From the NCBI GenBank assembly GCA_017798145.1, contig CP059069.1, positions 4,139,226 to 4,203,225 on the forward strand: a stretch of 64,000 bases of DNA. The letters run 5' to 3'. This stretch comes from Akkermansiaceae bacterium (GTDB lineage Bacteria; Verrucomicrobiota; Verrucomicrobiia; Verrucomicrobiales; Akkermansiaceae). The notes under the pieces were generated by a model that was not told the DNA's origin, did not search any database, and saw only the letters and a list, made by a program, of their open reading frames with translations. How positions within the stretch are numbered: the stretch's first letter is position 1; every line of letters starts with the position of its first letter. Positions 41,733 through 51,662 of this stretch are shown here, one piece after another. The position numbers were made by a program, and so were the translations under genes.

Positions 41733-44700
41733 TCAGGGATTGGATTCCAGTAGGTAGAAGGCTTTGTTGTCCGGGGAAGTGAAGCGGAACTCGAGTTTCC
41801 CTGCTGGATTGATTAGGGTTTGCGGAGCGCTCATGGGAAACGCTGTGAATGATGTAAGGTTGCTGGATTTCCTAACTCCGATCGTGAGGGTAAATTCACC
41901 CGTAGTGGGATTGCGTGCAAGCAATGGGCTGGGGACATGCAGTGCACCGAGCTGTGATTGGGTGAAAAGCCCAGCCGCATTACTGCCGGACATCAGGCTG
42001 GCGACGAGGTCCGGCTGCGCGATGGCGTAATCAAAGCCAAGCTCACGCAGTTGGTATTCTGCCAAATCACTCAGTCCATCGTTATCAGAATCCACAGTGG
42101 CGGAGAGGACCAAAGAATTGGCCTTGAGGGGGATGCTGACAGTCCCCAAGGCACTTGTGTAAGCAAGCGTGGCGGTTTTTGCTCCGGCGGTGCTAGCGCT
42201 GAAACGCAGAATCATCTGAACTGCGGGCGCCAATGGCTGGAGGGTCGCAGGTGTGGTTGCGACGAGCGAAAATGCTGCCGCATCTGGGCCAGAAATCGTG
42301 GCAGAACAGCCTGTGAGCGGGCTGGTGCCGGGATTGGAGACGAAAAATGTCAGATCAGCCGTGGTTCCGGAGATCACAGTCCCAAAGTCGCGGCTTTCCC
42401 CGCTGAGTATGGGATTACTCTCAGGCTGGGACAGCAGAAGTTGAGGGGTGAGCAGCAGGTCGTCATCAAGGATCTCTATCGAAGTAGTGCTGGGCGCGCC
42501 TGTGGCCGTGGTGGCATCGACTGGCACCAGCTCTAGCACAATGGATTCTGCCGATTCATGAATCGAGTCATTCAGGACCGCGAGTGGGACGATGAGCTCT
42601 GTATCTCCCGAGGGTATGGTGTGGACAACATCAGGAAGGGTGAAGTCGGAACTACCGCTGGCAGTGCTGGCAGAAGACACATCGATCTTGAATTGGGAGG
42701 GAATGTCCGTTTGTCCGTTGCGCTGGATGCGTAGCTCGACGTTGCCAGTGTTTTCCGGAACGCTGACGGGTAGGTTTTGGAAGGAAATCACAGGATGGTC
42801 GGGATCGTCATTCAAGAGTGTGACTTTTGCCGAAAAGGTGGAGATTTGCAGTCCAAAGGCGAGGGAGAGATCGATGTAAAATGACTCGTTCGGCTCAAAC
42901 GTCCGATCCCCGAGGATATTGACAGAGTAGGTTGCTGCAGTGGATCCCGGGGGGAAGTCGATCACGCTTTCGTCAGATTTGAAATCCTCGTCGGCGATAG
43001 CTGAGTCACTGCGGGTGCTGCAGGTAATGTGACTGCGGAGTTTGCTGGCGATGGAGAGGTTGAGGGTGAGATTGAGCGTCTGGAAATCGTCGCCTTCCGA
43101 GAGAGTTGCATCGGCGAGGGAGACACTGGGAAATGGGTCGTTGTTTTTGATTCTGACGGTGAAAGTATTATTCGCACCTATGCCTATGCCGCCCGCCTCC
43201 ACGAGAGTGAGGGCGAAGGACTCTCTGTCTTCATGAAACGGGTCGTCAACAATGGTGTAAGTTACGGATTGGGTGAGCACACCGGGCAGGAAGGTGAGAG
43301 TGGTGGAATTGGCACCGAGGTAGTCGCTGCCACGGGTGGAGTTGATGTCAAGCGCGAGGACTTTGACCTCCACCGTGCCGACTCCGCTACTGCGCTGCAC
43401 GGTGGCGGTGATGGTGCCCACATCTTCGTCAACCAGCACACCGGAAGCCGTGAAAGTGACGACTTGGGCGGGCAAGGTATCGTCGTTGAGGACGGTTCCG
43501 ATGGCAGGCGAGGAGTTGATGGTTTCAAATACACCGGGGTTGGCAGTGGTGAGTTCCAGGGTGGTGCTGAGCGAGAATGTTTCATCCGGCTCGTAGGCAT
43601 TGTCGCCACGGATCGGCACTTGGATTTGAAAGACAGAAGGCGAGACGCTGACAACGCTTGGCGTTCCTGTGTCCGTAAAGTCGGTGGGATTTACCCCAGT
43701 TCCGGTGACTACGGCGGCTTGGCGGGCGATGCGTTCACATGGCCGTGAGAGCGCGGCGGTAAAGGTGGCGATGGGGGTGGCACCTTCGTTTCCTTCCAAA
43801 ATCGTGACGGGCGTGATGGCAATGGTGGGAGAGGCATCGTCATCGATCAGATTGCCGATCTTGGGAGTTGTATCGGCAGAACTTCCGTTAGATGGTTCGC
43901 TTAGCGAGATGCTGATGGACTCGGTCTGTGGTTCATCGATGTCGTCCTGGAGGGCGTTAAGAGTGATGGTTCGCGATGTTTGGCCGTGGGCGAAATTGAC
44001 GGTGCCATCGGGTAGATCGGTGCCAGTCAGCGACCAATCGCTGCCTGGGGTGGCGGTGGCGCTCAGCGGTGAGGTGATGACCCGTACGGAGGTGGCGCCA
44101 TTGCTGCCATTGATTCGATTGATTTGGAGGATGGCGCTTTGGCCCTCTGCGGCGGATATAGGATTGTTGGTGAGGACGAAACGGCCGGAGCTAGGAACCT
44201 GAGCGGGCAGCGAAACGGGGCTGCAGTGGGGGCCGGCGGGAAGGCTTGAGCTTGTGGCGATGGCGGTGATCAGTTGGCCAGATGAAGTGCCGGGGAGAGT
44301 GGCTGATAGGGTGGCGTTGCCATTGGCAGCCGTAGTGACCGTTTGGCTACCTAACAGATCCCGGGGGCCGGGATTGATCACACCACTGCGGTCGCTGAAG
44401 AAATAGATGGTGAATGTTTGGTTAGGGAGGCTGTTAAAGCTGCCTTGGACGAGCGTGGAACTGGTGCTGGGGCGGTAGACGGACGTCAGCACAGGGGCGT
44501 TTAGCAGTGCATTCGGGCCGCTATCGGGATCGAGGTTGTCGTTCGGGGCATTGGCGGTGGTGGTCGGCGTGGGCGCCAGCAGGATCGGTGGGCCGCCGAG
44601 GATGCCGGTTATGGAGTTCTGGGAAACATCCGCATAGGTATCGAAGGCAGGAATGGAGCGCAGGCCGGGGGCGGTTGCCGTGTAGGGCGTAGAGGATGTG

Positions 44701-45821
44701 AGCGTGATGCCAGCAGAGGCACAGTTTCTCAGAATGTTATCTCGGCAAGTGATGGGCGCAGATGATGTGATATCGATGCCTCTTCCGGGAAATGTTTCGA
44801 TCCCCGCCGGGCTTATGCCGATCTGATTGGCGGTGATTTCCACTGCTGGAACGGTGTTGTTCGCGTGGGAGAAGATTTGAATGGCAGAGCCTTGGCAATG
44901 GAAGAAGTTCGAGGAGATACGAGTGCTGAGATCATCCTGCGTGCTATAGAGGTCGTCATAGGTGATGCCGACTCCAGAGAGGGCGTTGGGGGTTCCGTTT
45001 TTTAGGAATCCGAAAACATTGCCGAGGATGTCGCAACCTACCGGTTTTGGAAAGCAAACGATGCCCCGCGTCGCTCCAGCGAAGTAGTTGCTTTGCGCAG
45101 GGGTAGTTCCTCCGACCCGGGTGGCTCCCACATTCAGGAAAAGATGGGTTTGGTTGGGAGGTGCCTCTCCCGGGAGAAATACAGCTCCGGTTCCGTCAGC
45201 AGATATCCCGAAGTGGTTGTTTTCGATGATGGCATTGTATGAATTGATGAGTATGGGAGCAGCGAGAACATTGCGGAAGGTGTCGCCGGGTTGGCCGAGG
45301 CGGAAACGGCGGGCATTGCTGGTAATGCCGGTGCCGTTGCCGCTGGCGACCAAGATCCCATTAGGGGGCAGGTAACGACCGTTGCTTGCGACGCCGATAT
45401 GGCAGTTGAAGATGGAGGTATCGGATGCATCCACCTGAATGCAGGAAGTGCCGGTGGCGGTGTAGGCGATGCGAAGACCGCGGATGGTGGATCCAGCGGC
45501 ACCGGCACTCAGACGAAGTAAGGATGTGCTGTTGCCGTTGCCGAGAATGGTGAACCCAGGGGTGGTGGGGGCGCTTCCCAGGCCTGCATCACCGACGAGA
45601 TCCACGGTATCAGTTATGACTGGAAGCGCATTGGAGTCGGTGATGAAAATCTGCCGTGTGTCGCACCGGATCTGATCGGGGCCTGGTCGAGCATTTGCAT
45701 CGGAAATCGCCTGACGCAAAGAGCCAGCTCCGGAATCATTGGCATTGTTCACCAAGAAGGTAGTCGCGCTGGCATTGGCGGAGATAAGAACCGCCAGAAT
45801 GATGTTGGAGCGAAGAAACAT
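41733..45821 (-). CDS. Giant exported Calx-beta/right-handed beta-helix protein
   Basis: 1362 residues. Signal peptide about 1-19. Residues about 20-410 form a parallel beta-helix of the polymorphic-membrane-protein type (GSLRQAISDANARPGPDQI near the start). The middle, about 550-1140, carries about five Calx-beta domains, recognisable by repeated LIDDDASPTI- or LNDDTLPA-type spacers between strands, which bind calcium. A choice-of-anchor-like beta domain follows (NPGTSPLTGCSATISGPDA), then DSDNDGLSDLAEYQLRELG (EF-like Ca site) and a final beta domain. Probably a surface adhesin or matrix protein. The gene is clearly AT-richer than its neighbours. The PAS-LuxR regulator lies next upstream, 41 bp away on the same strand. 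Confidence 0.85.
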   Translation of the reverse strand: MFLRSNIILAVLISANASATTFLVNNANDSGAGSLRQAISDANARPGPDQIRCDTRQIFITDSNALPVITDTVDLVGDAGLGSAPTTPGFTILGNGNSTSLLRLSAGAAGSTIRGLRIAYTATGTSCIQVDASDTSIFNCHIGVASNGRYLPPNGILVASGNGTGITSNARRFRLGQPGDTFRNVLAAPILINSYNAIIENNHFGISADGTGAVFLPGEAPPNQTHLFLNVGATRVGGTTPAQSNYFAGATRGIVCFPKPVGCDILGNVFGFLKNGTPNALSGVGITYDDLYSTQDDLSTRISSNFFHCQGSAIQIFSHANNTVPAVEITANQIGISPAGIETFPGRGIDITSSAPITCRDNILRNCASAGITLTSSTPYTATAPGLRSIPAFDTYADVSQNSITGILGGPPILLAPTPTTTANAPNDNLDPDSGPNALLNAPVLTSVYRPSTSSTLVQGSFNSLPNQTFTIYFFSDRSGVINPGPRDLLGSQTVTTAANGNATLSATLPGTSSGQLITAIATSSSLPAGPHCSPVSLPAQVPSSGRFVLTNNPISAAEGQSAILQINRINGSNGATSVRVITSPLSATATPGSDWSLTGTDLPDGTVNFAHGQTSRTITLNALQDDIDEPQTESISISLSEPSNGSSADTTPKIGNLIDDDASPTIAITPVTILEGNEGATPIATFTAALSRPCERIARQAAVVTGTGVNPTDFTDTGTPSVVSVSPSVFQIQVPIRGDNAYEPDETFSLSTTLELTTANPGVFETINSSPAIGTVLNDDTLPAQVVTFTASGVLVDEDVGTITATVQRSSGVGTVEVKVLALDINSTRGSDYLGANSTTLTFLPGVLTQSVTYTIVDDPFHEDRESFALTLVEAGGIGIGANNTFTVRIKNNDPFPSVSLADATLSEGDDFQTLNLTLNLSIASKLRSHITCSTRSDSAIADEDFKSDESVIDFPPGSTAATYSVNILGDRTFEPNESFYIDLSLAFGLQISTFSAKVTLLNDDPDHPVISFQNLPVSVPENTGNVELRIQRNGQTDIPSQFKIDVSSASTASGSSDFTLPDVVHTIPSGDTELIVPLAVLNDSIHESAESIVLELVPVDATTATGAPSTTSIEILDDDLLLTPQLLLSQPESNPILSGESRDFGTVISGTTADLTFFVSNPGTSPLTGCSATISGPDAAAFSLVATTPATLQPLAPAVQMILRFSASTAGAKTATLAYTSALGTVSIPLKANSLVLSATVDSDNDGLSDLAEYQLRELGFDYAIAQPDLVASLMSGSNAAGLFTQSQLGALHVPSPLLARNPTTGEFTLTIGVRKSSNLTSFTAFPMSAPQTLINPAGKLEFRFTSPDNKAFYLLESNP

Positions 45822-45862
45822 CTCGCCATCTTCCCAGAAGCAGCGAATTTGGAAAATACGTC

Positions 45863-46600
45863 TTAGGGCGTAGTTTGGTCGGTAATTGCTTCTATGGCGA
45901 TGAGGCTGGCTGCGCCTCGCTTTTCGACGCTGAGTTTTTCGAAGACATGCTCCATGTGTTTTTTTACCGTGCTTACAGTGATGTTAAGAATGATGGCGGC
46001 TTCGGAATTTGATTTTCCCTGAGCGACCCACAGCAGGACTTCGGCTTCCTTGCGGGTGAGTCCGAGATTGATCAATGGCTTTGGATCGGAAAAGTCCGGC
46101 AGGGCGCGGACCGGTTTGTAGCCTTGTATGTGAGTGAGTGCCTGATGGGCGAGGTTTTCCTGCGATGGGCAGGATGGGTCTGAGCGGAGAAGTCTGCGTA
46201 TGAGCTCCTCAGCTGCTTTGAGATCCGTCACATCATGGTGGACGACGGTGACTTCATGGAGTGATCCGTCCGAGTTTTTTACCGGGTAAAGTGTACCGCC
46301 TATCCAGCGGACGGAGGTTTCTCTGCCGCGCACAGGAAAAGGCAGTGGGGGGATTGTGACGACGTTTCCCTCGAAAGCGCTGAGAATGAGTTTGTCCGCC
46401 CCGCAGGTTTTGAAGTTCGCGTCCTTGAGTATGTTGAATGCGTAGGCTTCTTCGTCGGTGTAGCCGAATAGAAGTGACCAGGCTTTGTTGAAGCGAATTG
46501 TTTGGCCTGAAGGGTCGAACGCCTGGGTGCTGATCGGACTGTGATGGAAAAAGGCATCCCATGCAAAATCGGTGGTATCGGATCTCAGGATATGTCTCAC
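45863..46600 (-). CDS. PAS-domain LuxR-type transcription regulator
   Basis: 245 residues, GTG start. PAS fold at about 12-130 (FFHHSPISTQAFDPSGQTIRFN... and VVHHDVTDLKAAEE). C-terminal LuxR helix-turn-helix (about 178-240) with LTRKEAEVLLWVAQGKSNSEAAIILNITVSTVKKHM, the GerE-type DNA-binding motif. It lacks a receiver domain, so a ligand or redox signal through the PAS domain is likely. It lies beside the Calx-beta gene, a plausible target. Confidence 0.9.
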   Translation of the reverse strand: MRHILRSDTTDFAWDAFFHHSPISTQAFDPSGQTIRFNKAWSLLFGYTDEEAYAFNILKDANFKTCGADKLILSAFEGNVVTIPPLPFPVRGRETSVRWIGGTLYPVKNSDGSLHEVTVVHHDVTDLKAAEELIRRLLRSDPSCPSQENLAHQALTHIQGYKPVRALPDFSDPKPLINLGLTRKEAEVLLWVAQGKSNSEAAIILNITVSTVKKHMEHVFEKLSVEKRGAASLIAIEAITDQTTP

Positions 46601-46695
46601 GTGATACGGATTACATTTCTACGCGTAAAATGTCCGAATTGGGAATGATGTCGAGGGTGAAAGCGGAATGCTTCCAATGGGAGGAGACCATTTCT

Positions 46696-47649
46696 CTACG
46701 GGAAATGCTTGTTGAGAATGGGGGTGAGGATAGGCTCGATGGAGCTATTCCTGATGACAAATCGCAGGGACTTCACAGCAACGGGGATGTGCTGGCGGTA
46801 CCAGTCATCGCCCTTGTTCGTGAGGATGTTGCCAAACGCCCCCAAGGCCTGCATCAGGCGCTGCGCTGCGCATTTGTGGAACAGGGATGTCTCCGGGCGC
46901 TCGTCGGAAATGTCCTCCCAGAGATCCAGGAGTTGTTCGCGCTCGTCCCCGGAGTGGTCCATGTAGGGATCGAAAATGAGCGAGGCGAGGTCGTATTCCT
47001 GGCGTCCCCGGCGTAGCCCTTGGAAGTCGATCATGTAAAGCTTGCCGTCCTTGATGAGGAGGTTCTGGGATTGGAAATCACGATGGACGAGGTGCTTGTG
47101 GGATGCGCCCAGCTTGGCGGCCATCTCGGTGAAGGCCTCGTTTTTCTCCAGCGCGACCGGACTTTCTCCAAGGAAATCCTCGATGAAGTGGTCGAAGAAA
47201 TACCGTTGCTCCCAGCGGTAGAGATCCGCATCGAAGGGCGGCATGAGTTCCAGGTCGGCAGGCACCTTCGCGTAGAAAAGCCGATCCACCTGCTCCAGAG
47301 CGGAGCGGTAGAAGGGGAGGCGCTCCTTGAACGGCCTGTCCTTCAAGGAAAGCAGGTCCACATCCCCCAAATCCTCGACGAGCGCGACGTTGTGCTGGGA
47401 GCGGTCGTAAAGGATTTCCGGCACATTGAAGCGCGCATTTATGAGGAACTCCGCGATCGGGACGAACTGCTCATTGTCCTCCCGCTCGTCGGTCCAGTGG
47501 ATGCCGATGAAATCGTCGTGCACGGGTGTTTTCACCCTCACGATGGTGCGCCCGGATGCCCCCCGCTTGATCGGGATCATGGTGATAGGCGTGGTGGGAT
47601 CGACCTCCAGGTATTGCCTTGCGGTGGATAGGATGGCTTCGGTGGACAT
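46696..47649 (-). CDS. APH-fold sugar or small-molecule kinase (AmgK-like)
   Basis: 317 residues. Aminoglycoside-phosphotransferase fold: catalytic loop LVHRDFQSQNLLI with Asp and Asn, then the Mg motif YMIDFQGLRRG. N-terminal ATP-binding lobe with GASGRTIVRV. Closest recollection is AmgK, which phosphorylates N-acetylmuramate/N-acetylglucosamine in cell-wall recycling, but the substrate is not certain and no murU adjoins. Divergent from the aminotransferase gene (144 bp). Confidence 0.75.
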   Translation of the reverse strand: MSTEAILSTARQYLEVDPTTPITMIPIKRGASGRTIVRVKTPVHDDFIGIHWTDEREDNEQFVPIAEFLINARFNVPEILYDRSQHNVALVEDLGDVDLLSLKDRPFKERLPFYRSALEQVDRLFYAKVPADLELMPPFDADLYRWEQRYFFDHFIEDFLGESPVALEKNEAFTEMAAKLGASHKHLVHRDFQSQNLLIKDGKLYMIDFQGLRRGRQEYDLASLIFDPYMDHSGDEREQLLDLWEDISDERPETSLFHKCAAQRLMQALGAFGNILTNKGDDWYRQHIPVAVKSLRFVIRNSSIEPILTPILNKHFP

Positions 47650-47793
47650 GGGCGGCGGAATCCAACACGGGATCTTTGCTTTATGGAAGAGGAAAGGCAG
47701 GCATGGAAAGCAAAGGATTGCCCGGCCAAGATGGGATTGACGCGGCGGGGGATGGCGGGTTTGATTCGCGCCCCGCTCCCGGGCGGCCTACCC

Positions 47794-48960
47794 ATGGATT
47801 ATTCAGCGAAAATAGCGCGCCACGTGGCCTCGATCCCGAGATCCGGGATCCGGGATTTCTTCGATCTCGTCATCGGTCGCGACGACGTGATCTCCCTGGG
47901 CGTGGGCGAGCCGGACTTCGTCACCCCCTGGCACATCCGGGAGGCTGCGATCTATTCGCTCGAAAAAGGCCAGACCACCTACACCGCCAACCTCGGCCTC
48001 CTGAGCCTGCGGAAATCCATTTCCAAATACGTCGGCGGATTCTTCGATGTGGACTACGACCCCGCGAAGGAAGTGCTCGTGACGGTCGGTGTCTCGGAAG
48101 CCATCGACATCGCACTCCGCGCACTGCTGAACCCCGGCGACGAGGTGATCTACCACGAGCCCTGCTACGTTTCCTACTCGCCGAGCATCGTCATGGCCCA
48201 CGGGGTCGCAGTTTCCGTGGAGACGACCAAGGAGGATGGCTTTTCCCTGAAGCCCGGTGCGCTCGAAAAAGCGATTACGCCGAGGAGCCGGGTGCTGATG
48301 CTGAATTTCCCGACCAACCCGACCGGAGCCGTGGCCTCCAACGAGGATCTGGAGGGGATTGCGAAACTGGCCGTGAAGCACGATCTCATCGTCCTGGCGG
48401 ATGAGATCTATTCGGAGCTACGCTACGACGGGATCAGGCACGTTTCCATCGCCTCGCTTCCGGGGATGAAGGAACGCACCATCCTCATGCATGGCTTTTC
48501 GAAAGCCTTCGCGATGACAGGCTTTCGACTCGGCTATGCCTGCGCACCACAGCCCATCATCGAGGCGATGATGAAAATTCACCAATACTCCATGCTCTGC
48601 GCCCCGATCATGAGCCAGAACGCGGCCATCGAGGCGCTGGAAAACGGAACCCCTGCCATGGAGAAAATGAAGGACAGCTACCACCAGAGACGAGATTTCC
48701 TGGTGAAGCGACTCAACGAGATCGGCCTCGGATGCCACACCCCCGGCGGCGCGTTCTACGTGTTCCCGGACATCCGCAGCACTGGCCTGTCCTCAAGGGA
48801 TTTCGCCATGCGCCTGCTCGAACAGGAAAGCGTCGCCGCCGTCCCCGGCGGAGCCTTCGGGCCAAGCGGCGAGGGCTTCCTCCGCTGCTGCTATGCGACC
48901 GGCATGGAGGATCTCCGCACGGCGATGGACCGCATGGGGCGCTTCGTCTCGAAACTTTGA
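47794..48960 (+). CDS. PLP-dependent class I/II aminotransferase
   Basis: 388 residues from the ATG at 47794 (MDYSAKIARHVASIP). Motifs: GVGEPDFVTPWHI, NFPTNPTGAV, LADEIYSEL and PLP lysine Lys237 in GFSKAFAMTGFRLG. Similar to aspartate/alanine-type transaminases of subgroup I; exact substrate not clear. The third such enzyme between 37 and 49 kb. Followed 30 bp later by the CPBP protease gene. Confidence 0.9.
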   Translation: MDYSAKIARHVASIPRSGIRDFFDLVIGRDDVISLGVGEPDFVTPWHIREAAIYSLEKGQTTYTANLGLLSLRKSISKYVGGFFDVDYDPAKEVLVTVGVSEAIDIALRALLNPGDEVIYHEPCYVSYSPSIVMAHGVAVSVETTKEDGFSLKPGALEKAITPRSRVLMLNFPTNPTGAVASNEDLEGIAKLAVKHDLIVLADEIYSELRYDGIRHVSIASLPGMKERTILMHGFSKAFAMTGFRLGYACAPQPIIEAMMKIHQYSMLCAPIMSQNAAIEALENGTPAMEKMKDSYHQRRDFLVKRLNEIGLGCHTPGGAFYVFPDIRSTGLSSRDFAMRLLEQESVAAVPGGAFGPSGEGFLRCCYATGMEDLRTAMDRMGRFVSKL

Positions 48961-48990
48961 ATTCCTAATCTTTAACCCTGAGAAGAGCCA

Positions 48991-49752
48991 TTGGATTCCG
49001 ATCTGGAGAACCCGGACAAGCTGACGAAGGCGCATGTGGTGCCTTTCGGGGTGTTCATGGTGTTCCTGATCCTGCTGCAGCTTGCGGATGTGTTTTTCGG
49101 AATGGAACACCCGAAAGCGCCTTGGTGGCAGCAGGATGTGGCGCAGTGGATCTACCCGATCCAGACGGTCGTGGTGCTGGGCTTGCTCGCGTATTTCTGG
49201 AAGTTCTTCACGTTCGACTGGAGCCTGAAATGGTCTCTCGCCGGCGTGGCCTTCGGTGCCGTTGGCATCGGTTTCTGGCTGCTGCCGACCACGCTCTACG
49301 ATCACTGGCGGCTCTCCGGCGAGACCGAGGGTTGGATGAAATGGCTCGGCATCGCCAAGCGCGACGACGGTTTCGATCCCGGGATTTTCGAGAACCCCGC
49401 AGCCTACTGGGTCTCGCTGGCCATGCGCTTCCTGCGGGCGGCGGTGGTGGTCGCGCTGGTGGAGGAGATTTTCTGGCGCGGCTTCGTCATGCGCTTCTGC
49501 ATGGATTGGGAAGGGGACTACTGGAAGCAGCCCTTCGGCCGTGCGCACTGGAAAAGCTACGCCATCGTCACAGGACTTTTCATGCTGGCACATGCGCCCG
49601 TCGATTGGGCGGGGGCATTCGTCTATGGCTCGCTCACCTACCTGCTCTGCGTCTGGAGCAAGAGCCTCGGCGCATGTGTGGTCATGCATTTTGTCGCGAA
49701 TTTCCTGATGGGCATCTACGCCATGGCCTACGGGAAATACGGCTTGTGGTGA
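48991..49752 (+). CDS. CPBP-family intramembrane (CAAX-type) protease
   Basis: 253 residues, TTG start proposed because no earlier ATG fits and the first ATG (codon 23) would cut into the first helix. About six to eight helices. Motif EExxxR in VEEIFWRGF (158-163), FMLAH (His201) and HFVAN (His233, Asn237): all active-site positions of the ABI/CPBP family are kept. Resembles the exosortase-associated CAAX-type proteins, but no exosortase is present nearby. Confidence 0.85.
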   Translation: MDSDLENPDKLTKAHVVPFGVFMVFLILLQLADVFFGMEHPKAPWWQQDVAQWIYPIQTVVVLGLLAYFWKFFTFDWSLKWSLAGVAFGAVGIGFWLLPTTLYDHWRLSGETEGWMKWLGIAKRDDGFDPGIFENPAAYWVSLAMRFLRAAVVVALVEEIFWRGFVMRFCMDWEGDYWKQPFGRAHWKSYAIVTGLFMLAHAPVDWAGAFVYGSLTYLLCVWSKSLGACVVMHFVANFLMGIYAMAYGKYGLW

Positions 49753-49776
49753 GCATCGCCCACGGCCGCTTTCCGC

Positions 49777-49808
49777 AAAAAAAACCAAGCGAACGGATGT
49801 TCGCTTGG
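49777..49808 (-). terminator. Intrinsic terminator of the minus-strand lipoprotein gene
   Basis: Perfect 10-bp stem CCAAGCGAAC/GTTCGCTTGG (49785-49794 and 49799-49808) with loop GGAT, followed on the minus strand by eight T (49784-49777). Confidence 0.9.
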
Positions 49809-49851
49809 CGATTTGTCGGGCGCTGCGGCCTTGTGAGGGTTCGGGGATGGT

Positions 49852-50655
49852 TCACTTCAGCGTGACGGTGACATCGTCCTTGGTCTCCATCTTGATGCCA
49901 TCGAGTTTTGCGAACTCTGCCTTGGCGGCAGCCATATCGGTCTTGGCGGTTTCAGCGATCTTTTTGATGGCGTCACCGTGGTCGAGCATCTTGCCGACCT
50001 GGACATCCATGAGGGTGATCGCGTTGCCATCGACATAGCTGGCATTGGTCTCGGCGATGCCATCCGCGATGACCAGTTTCATGGAAACGCGCATCTCCGC
50101 AAGCATCGGCTTCATCATCGCCATCTGCTGGGGATCCCCTCCCTCCGCATCGTCCATGTTCAGCTCATCGAAATCCGCAGGCGGGACGATGATCTTGAGC
50201 TTGCCGTCGGCATATTGGAATTTCGCGCTATCCTTATCCTTGCCCGCCTCCGCCGGTGCCTCGCCGTCGCCTTCCTGCATGTCATCGACGGCATCGCCGG
50301 GGCTGACAGAGATCTTGTTGATGTCCGCGAACTTGTAGTGGATGCGCGCGCCCTTGCGGCCGTCCTTGTCGATCATCTCTGTCTTCACGTATTCGACTCC
50401 CTCTCCCATCGTTGCCAGCTTCTTCCTGGCTTTTTCCTCCTTGAACATCTCTGCAACCGGATCCGGCTGCCCCGGCTGGGCGAACTGGGTCATCATCGCC
50501 ATCATCTGGGCACCCAGCAGGGTTTCCTCGACGATGGTGCCGCTGCCGTCCTTGTTGAGCGTGATCGTGGTCTCACTCTGGAAGCAACTTGGCAGCGCGA
50601 GCGCAGCGAAGAGTCCCAGGGCGAGTTTGGCTGTTTTCATCAATCGCTTTTTCAT
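49852..50655 (-). CDS. Hypothetical lipoprotein
   Basis: 267 residues. N-terminus ends in lipobox LALPSC (Cys24). A beta-strand opening (TTITLNKDGSGTIVEE), which often begins bacterial LPXTG-like or LRP-type lipoproteins of unknown use, is followed by an acidic Gly/Asp-rich middle and a helical C-terminus. No family confidently named. It ends in a strong terminator, and its start faces the ABC exporter gene. Confidence 0.65.
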   Translation of the reverse strand: MKKRLMKTAKLALGLFAALALPSCFQSETTITLNKDGSGTIVEETLLGAQMMAMMTQFAQPGQPDPVAEMFKEEKARKKLATMGEGVEYVKTEMIDKDGRKGARIHYKFADINKISVSPGDAVDDMQEGDGEAPAEAGKDKDSAKFQYADGKLKIIVPPADFDELNMDDAEGGDPQQMAMMKPMLAEMRVSMKLVIADGIAETNASYVDGNAITLMDVQVGKMLDHGDAIKKIAETAKTDMAAAKAEFAKLDGIKMETKDDVTVTLK

Positions 50656-50786
50656 AACAAACCACGATTAGCCGATGGCAGGGCGGCTGGCAATTACAGA
50701 AGCGCAGCGATTTTGGAACGGTCACCATGGATGGGGCGGAAAGGAATTGCATCACGCGGAAAGCTCCATCACCTTTTCCCCTGTCC

Positions 50787-51653
50787 ATGACCGAAGCCAC
50801 GCCAGCCGTAGAGATCCGCAATTTGGTGAAGGATTTCAAAACCTCATTCAAGCGCCAGCCGCTGCGGGCGGTGGACGATGTCTCGATCCGCATCATGCCC
50901 GGCGAGGTCTATGGTCTCATCGGCCCGAATGGTTCGGGGAAATCCACGACGATGAAGGCCTTGCTCGGGCTGGTCGCGCCGACTTCCGGGGATTGCTCGA
51001 TTTTCGGAAAAGACTCGCTCAAGGTGGACTCGCGCAACGAGGTTGGATTCCTGCCGGAAAACCCCTATTTCTACAAGCACCTGAGCGGCGAGGAGACTCT
51101 GAAATTCTATGGCAAGCTCTGCGGCATCAAGGGCGCAAAGCTCGGCGACCGGGTGAAGGAACTCCTTGAACTCGTCGATCTGGCCGGTGCCAGCCACCGC
51201 CGGATCGGCGGCTACTCGAAGGGCATGCTGCAGCGCATCGGCCTGGCGCAGGCGCTGATCCAGGAGCCGAGGCTGGTGATCCTCGATGAGCCGACGGCGG
51301 GGGTCGATCCGGTGGGTTCCAGGGAAATCCGCGACCTAATCTTCAAGCTCCGCGAGCAGGGCATCACGGTATTCCTTTGCTCCCACCTCCTTGAGCAGGT
51401 GCAGGAAGTCTGCGACCATGTCGGAATCATTTTCCGTGGCAAGATGGTGAAAGAGGGCAGGCTGGACGATCTCATCGCCATCGAGGACCAGACGGAAATG
51501 GTGATGAAAAACGCCAGCCCGGAGCTTGTCGCCAGGATAGGCGCGCTTATCGCCGAAGACGGCGCCGCGGAACTGGTGCGCAGCGGCAAGCCGAGGACGA
51601 CGCTGGAGCGGCTGTTCCTGCGCGAGACCCGCAAGCGGGAGGACTCCAACTGA
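50787..51653 (+). CDS. ABC transporter ATP-binding protein
   Basis: 288 residues from the ATG at 50787. Walker A GPNGSGKS (46-53), signature YSKGM (143-147, so Y instead of LSGGQ, as usual for ABC-2 exporters), Walker B LVILDE (163-168) and H-loop in CSHLLEQ. Partner of the ABC-2 permease starting 9 bp downstream. Confidence 0.95.
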   Translation: MTEATPAVEIRNLVKDFKTSFKRQPLRAVDDVSIRIMPGEVYGLIGPNGSGKSTTMKALLGLVAPTSGDCSIFGKDSLKVDSRNEVGFLPENPYFYKHLSGEETLKFYGKLCGIKGAKLGDRVKELLELVDLAGASHRRIGGYSKGMLQRIGLAQALIQEPRLVILDEPTAGVDPVGSREIRDLIFKLREQGITVFLCSHLLEQVQEVCDHVGIIFRGKMVKEGRLDDLIAIEDQTEMVMKNASPELVARIGALIAEDGAAELVRSGKPRTTLERLFLRETRKREDSN

Positions 51654-51662
51654 TTTCACGAA

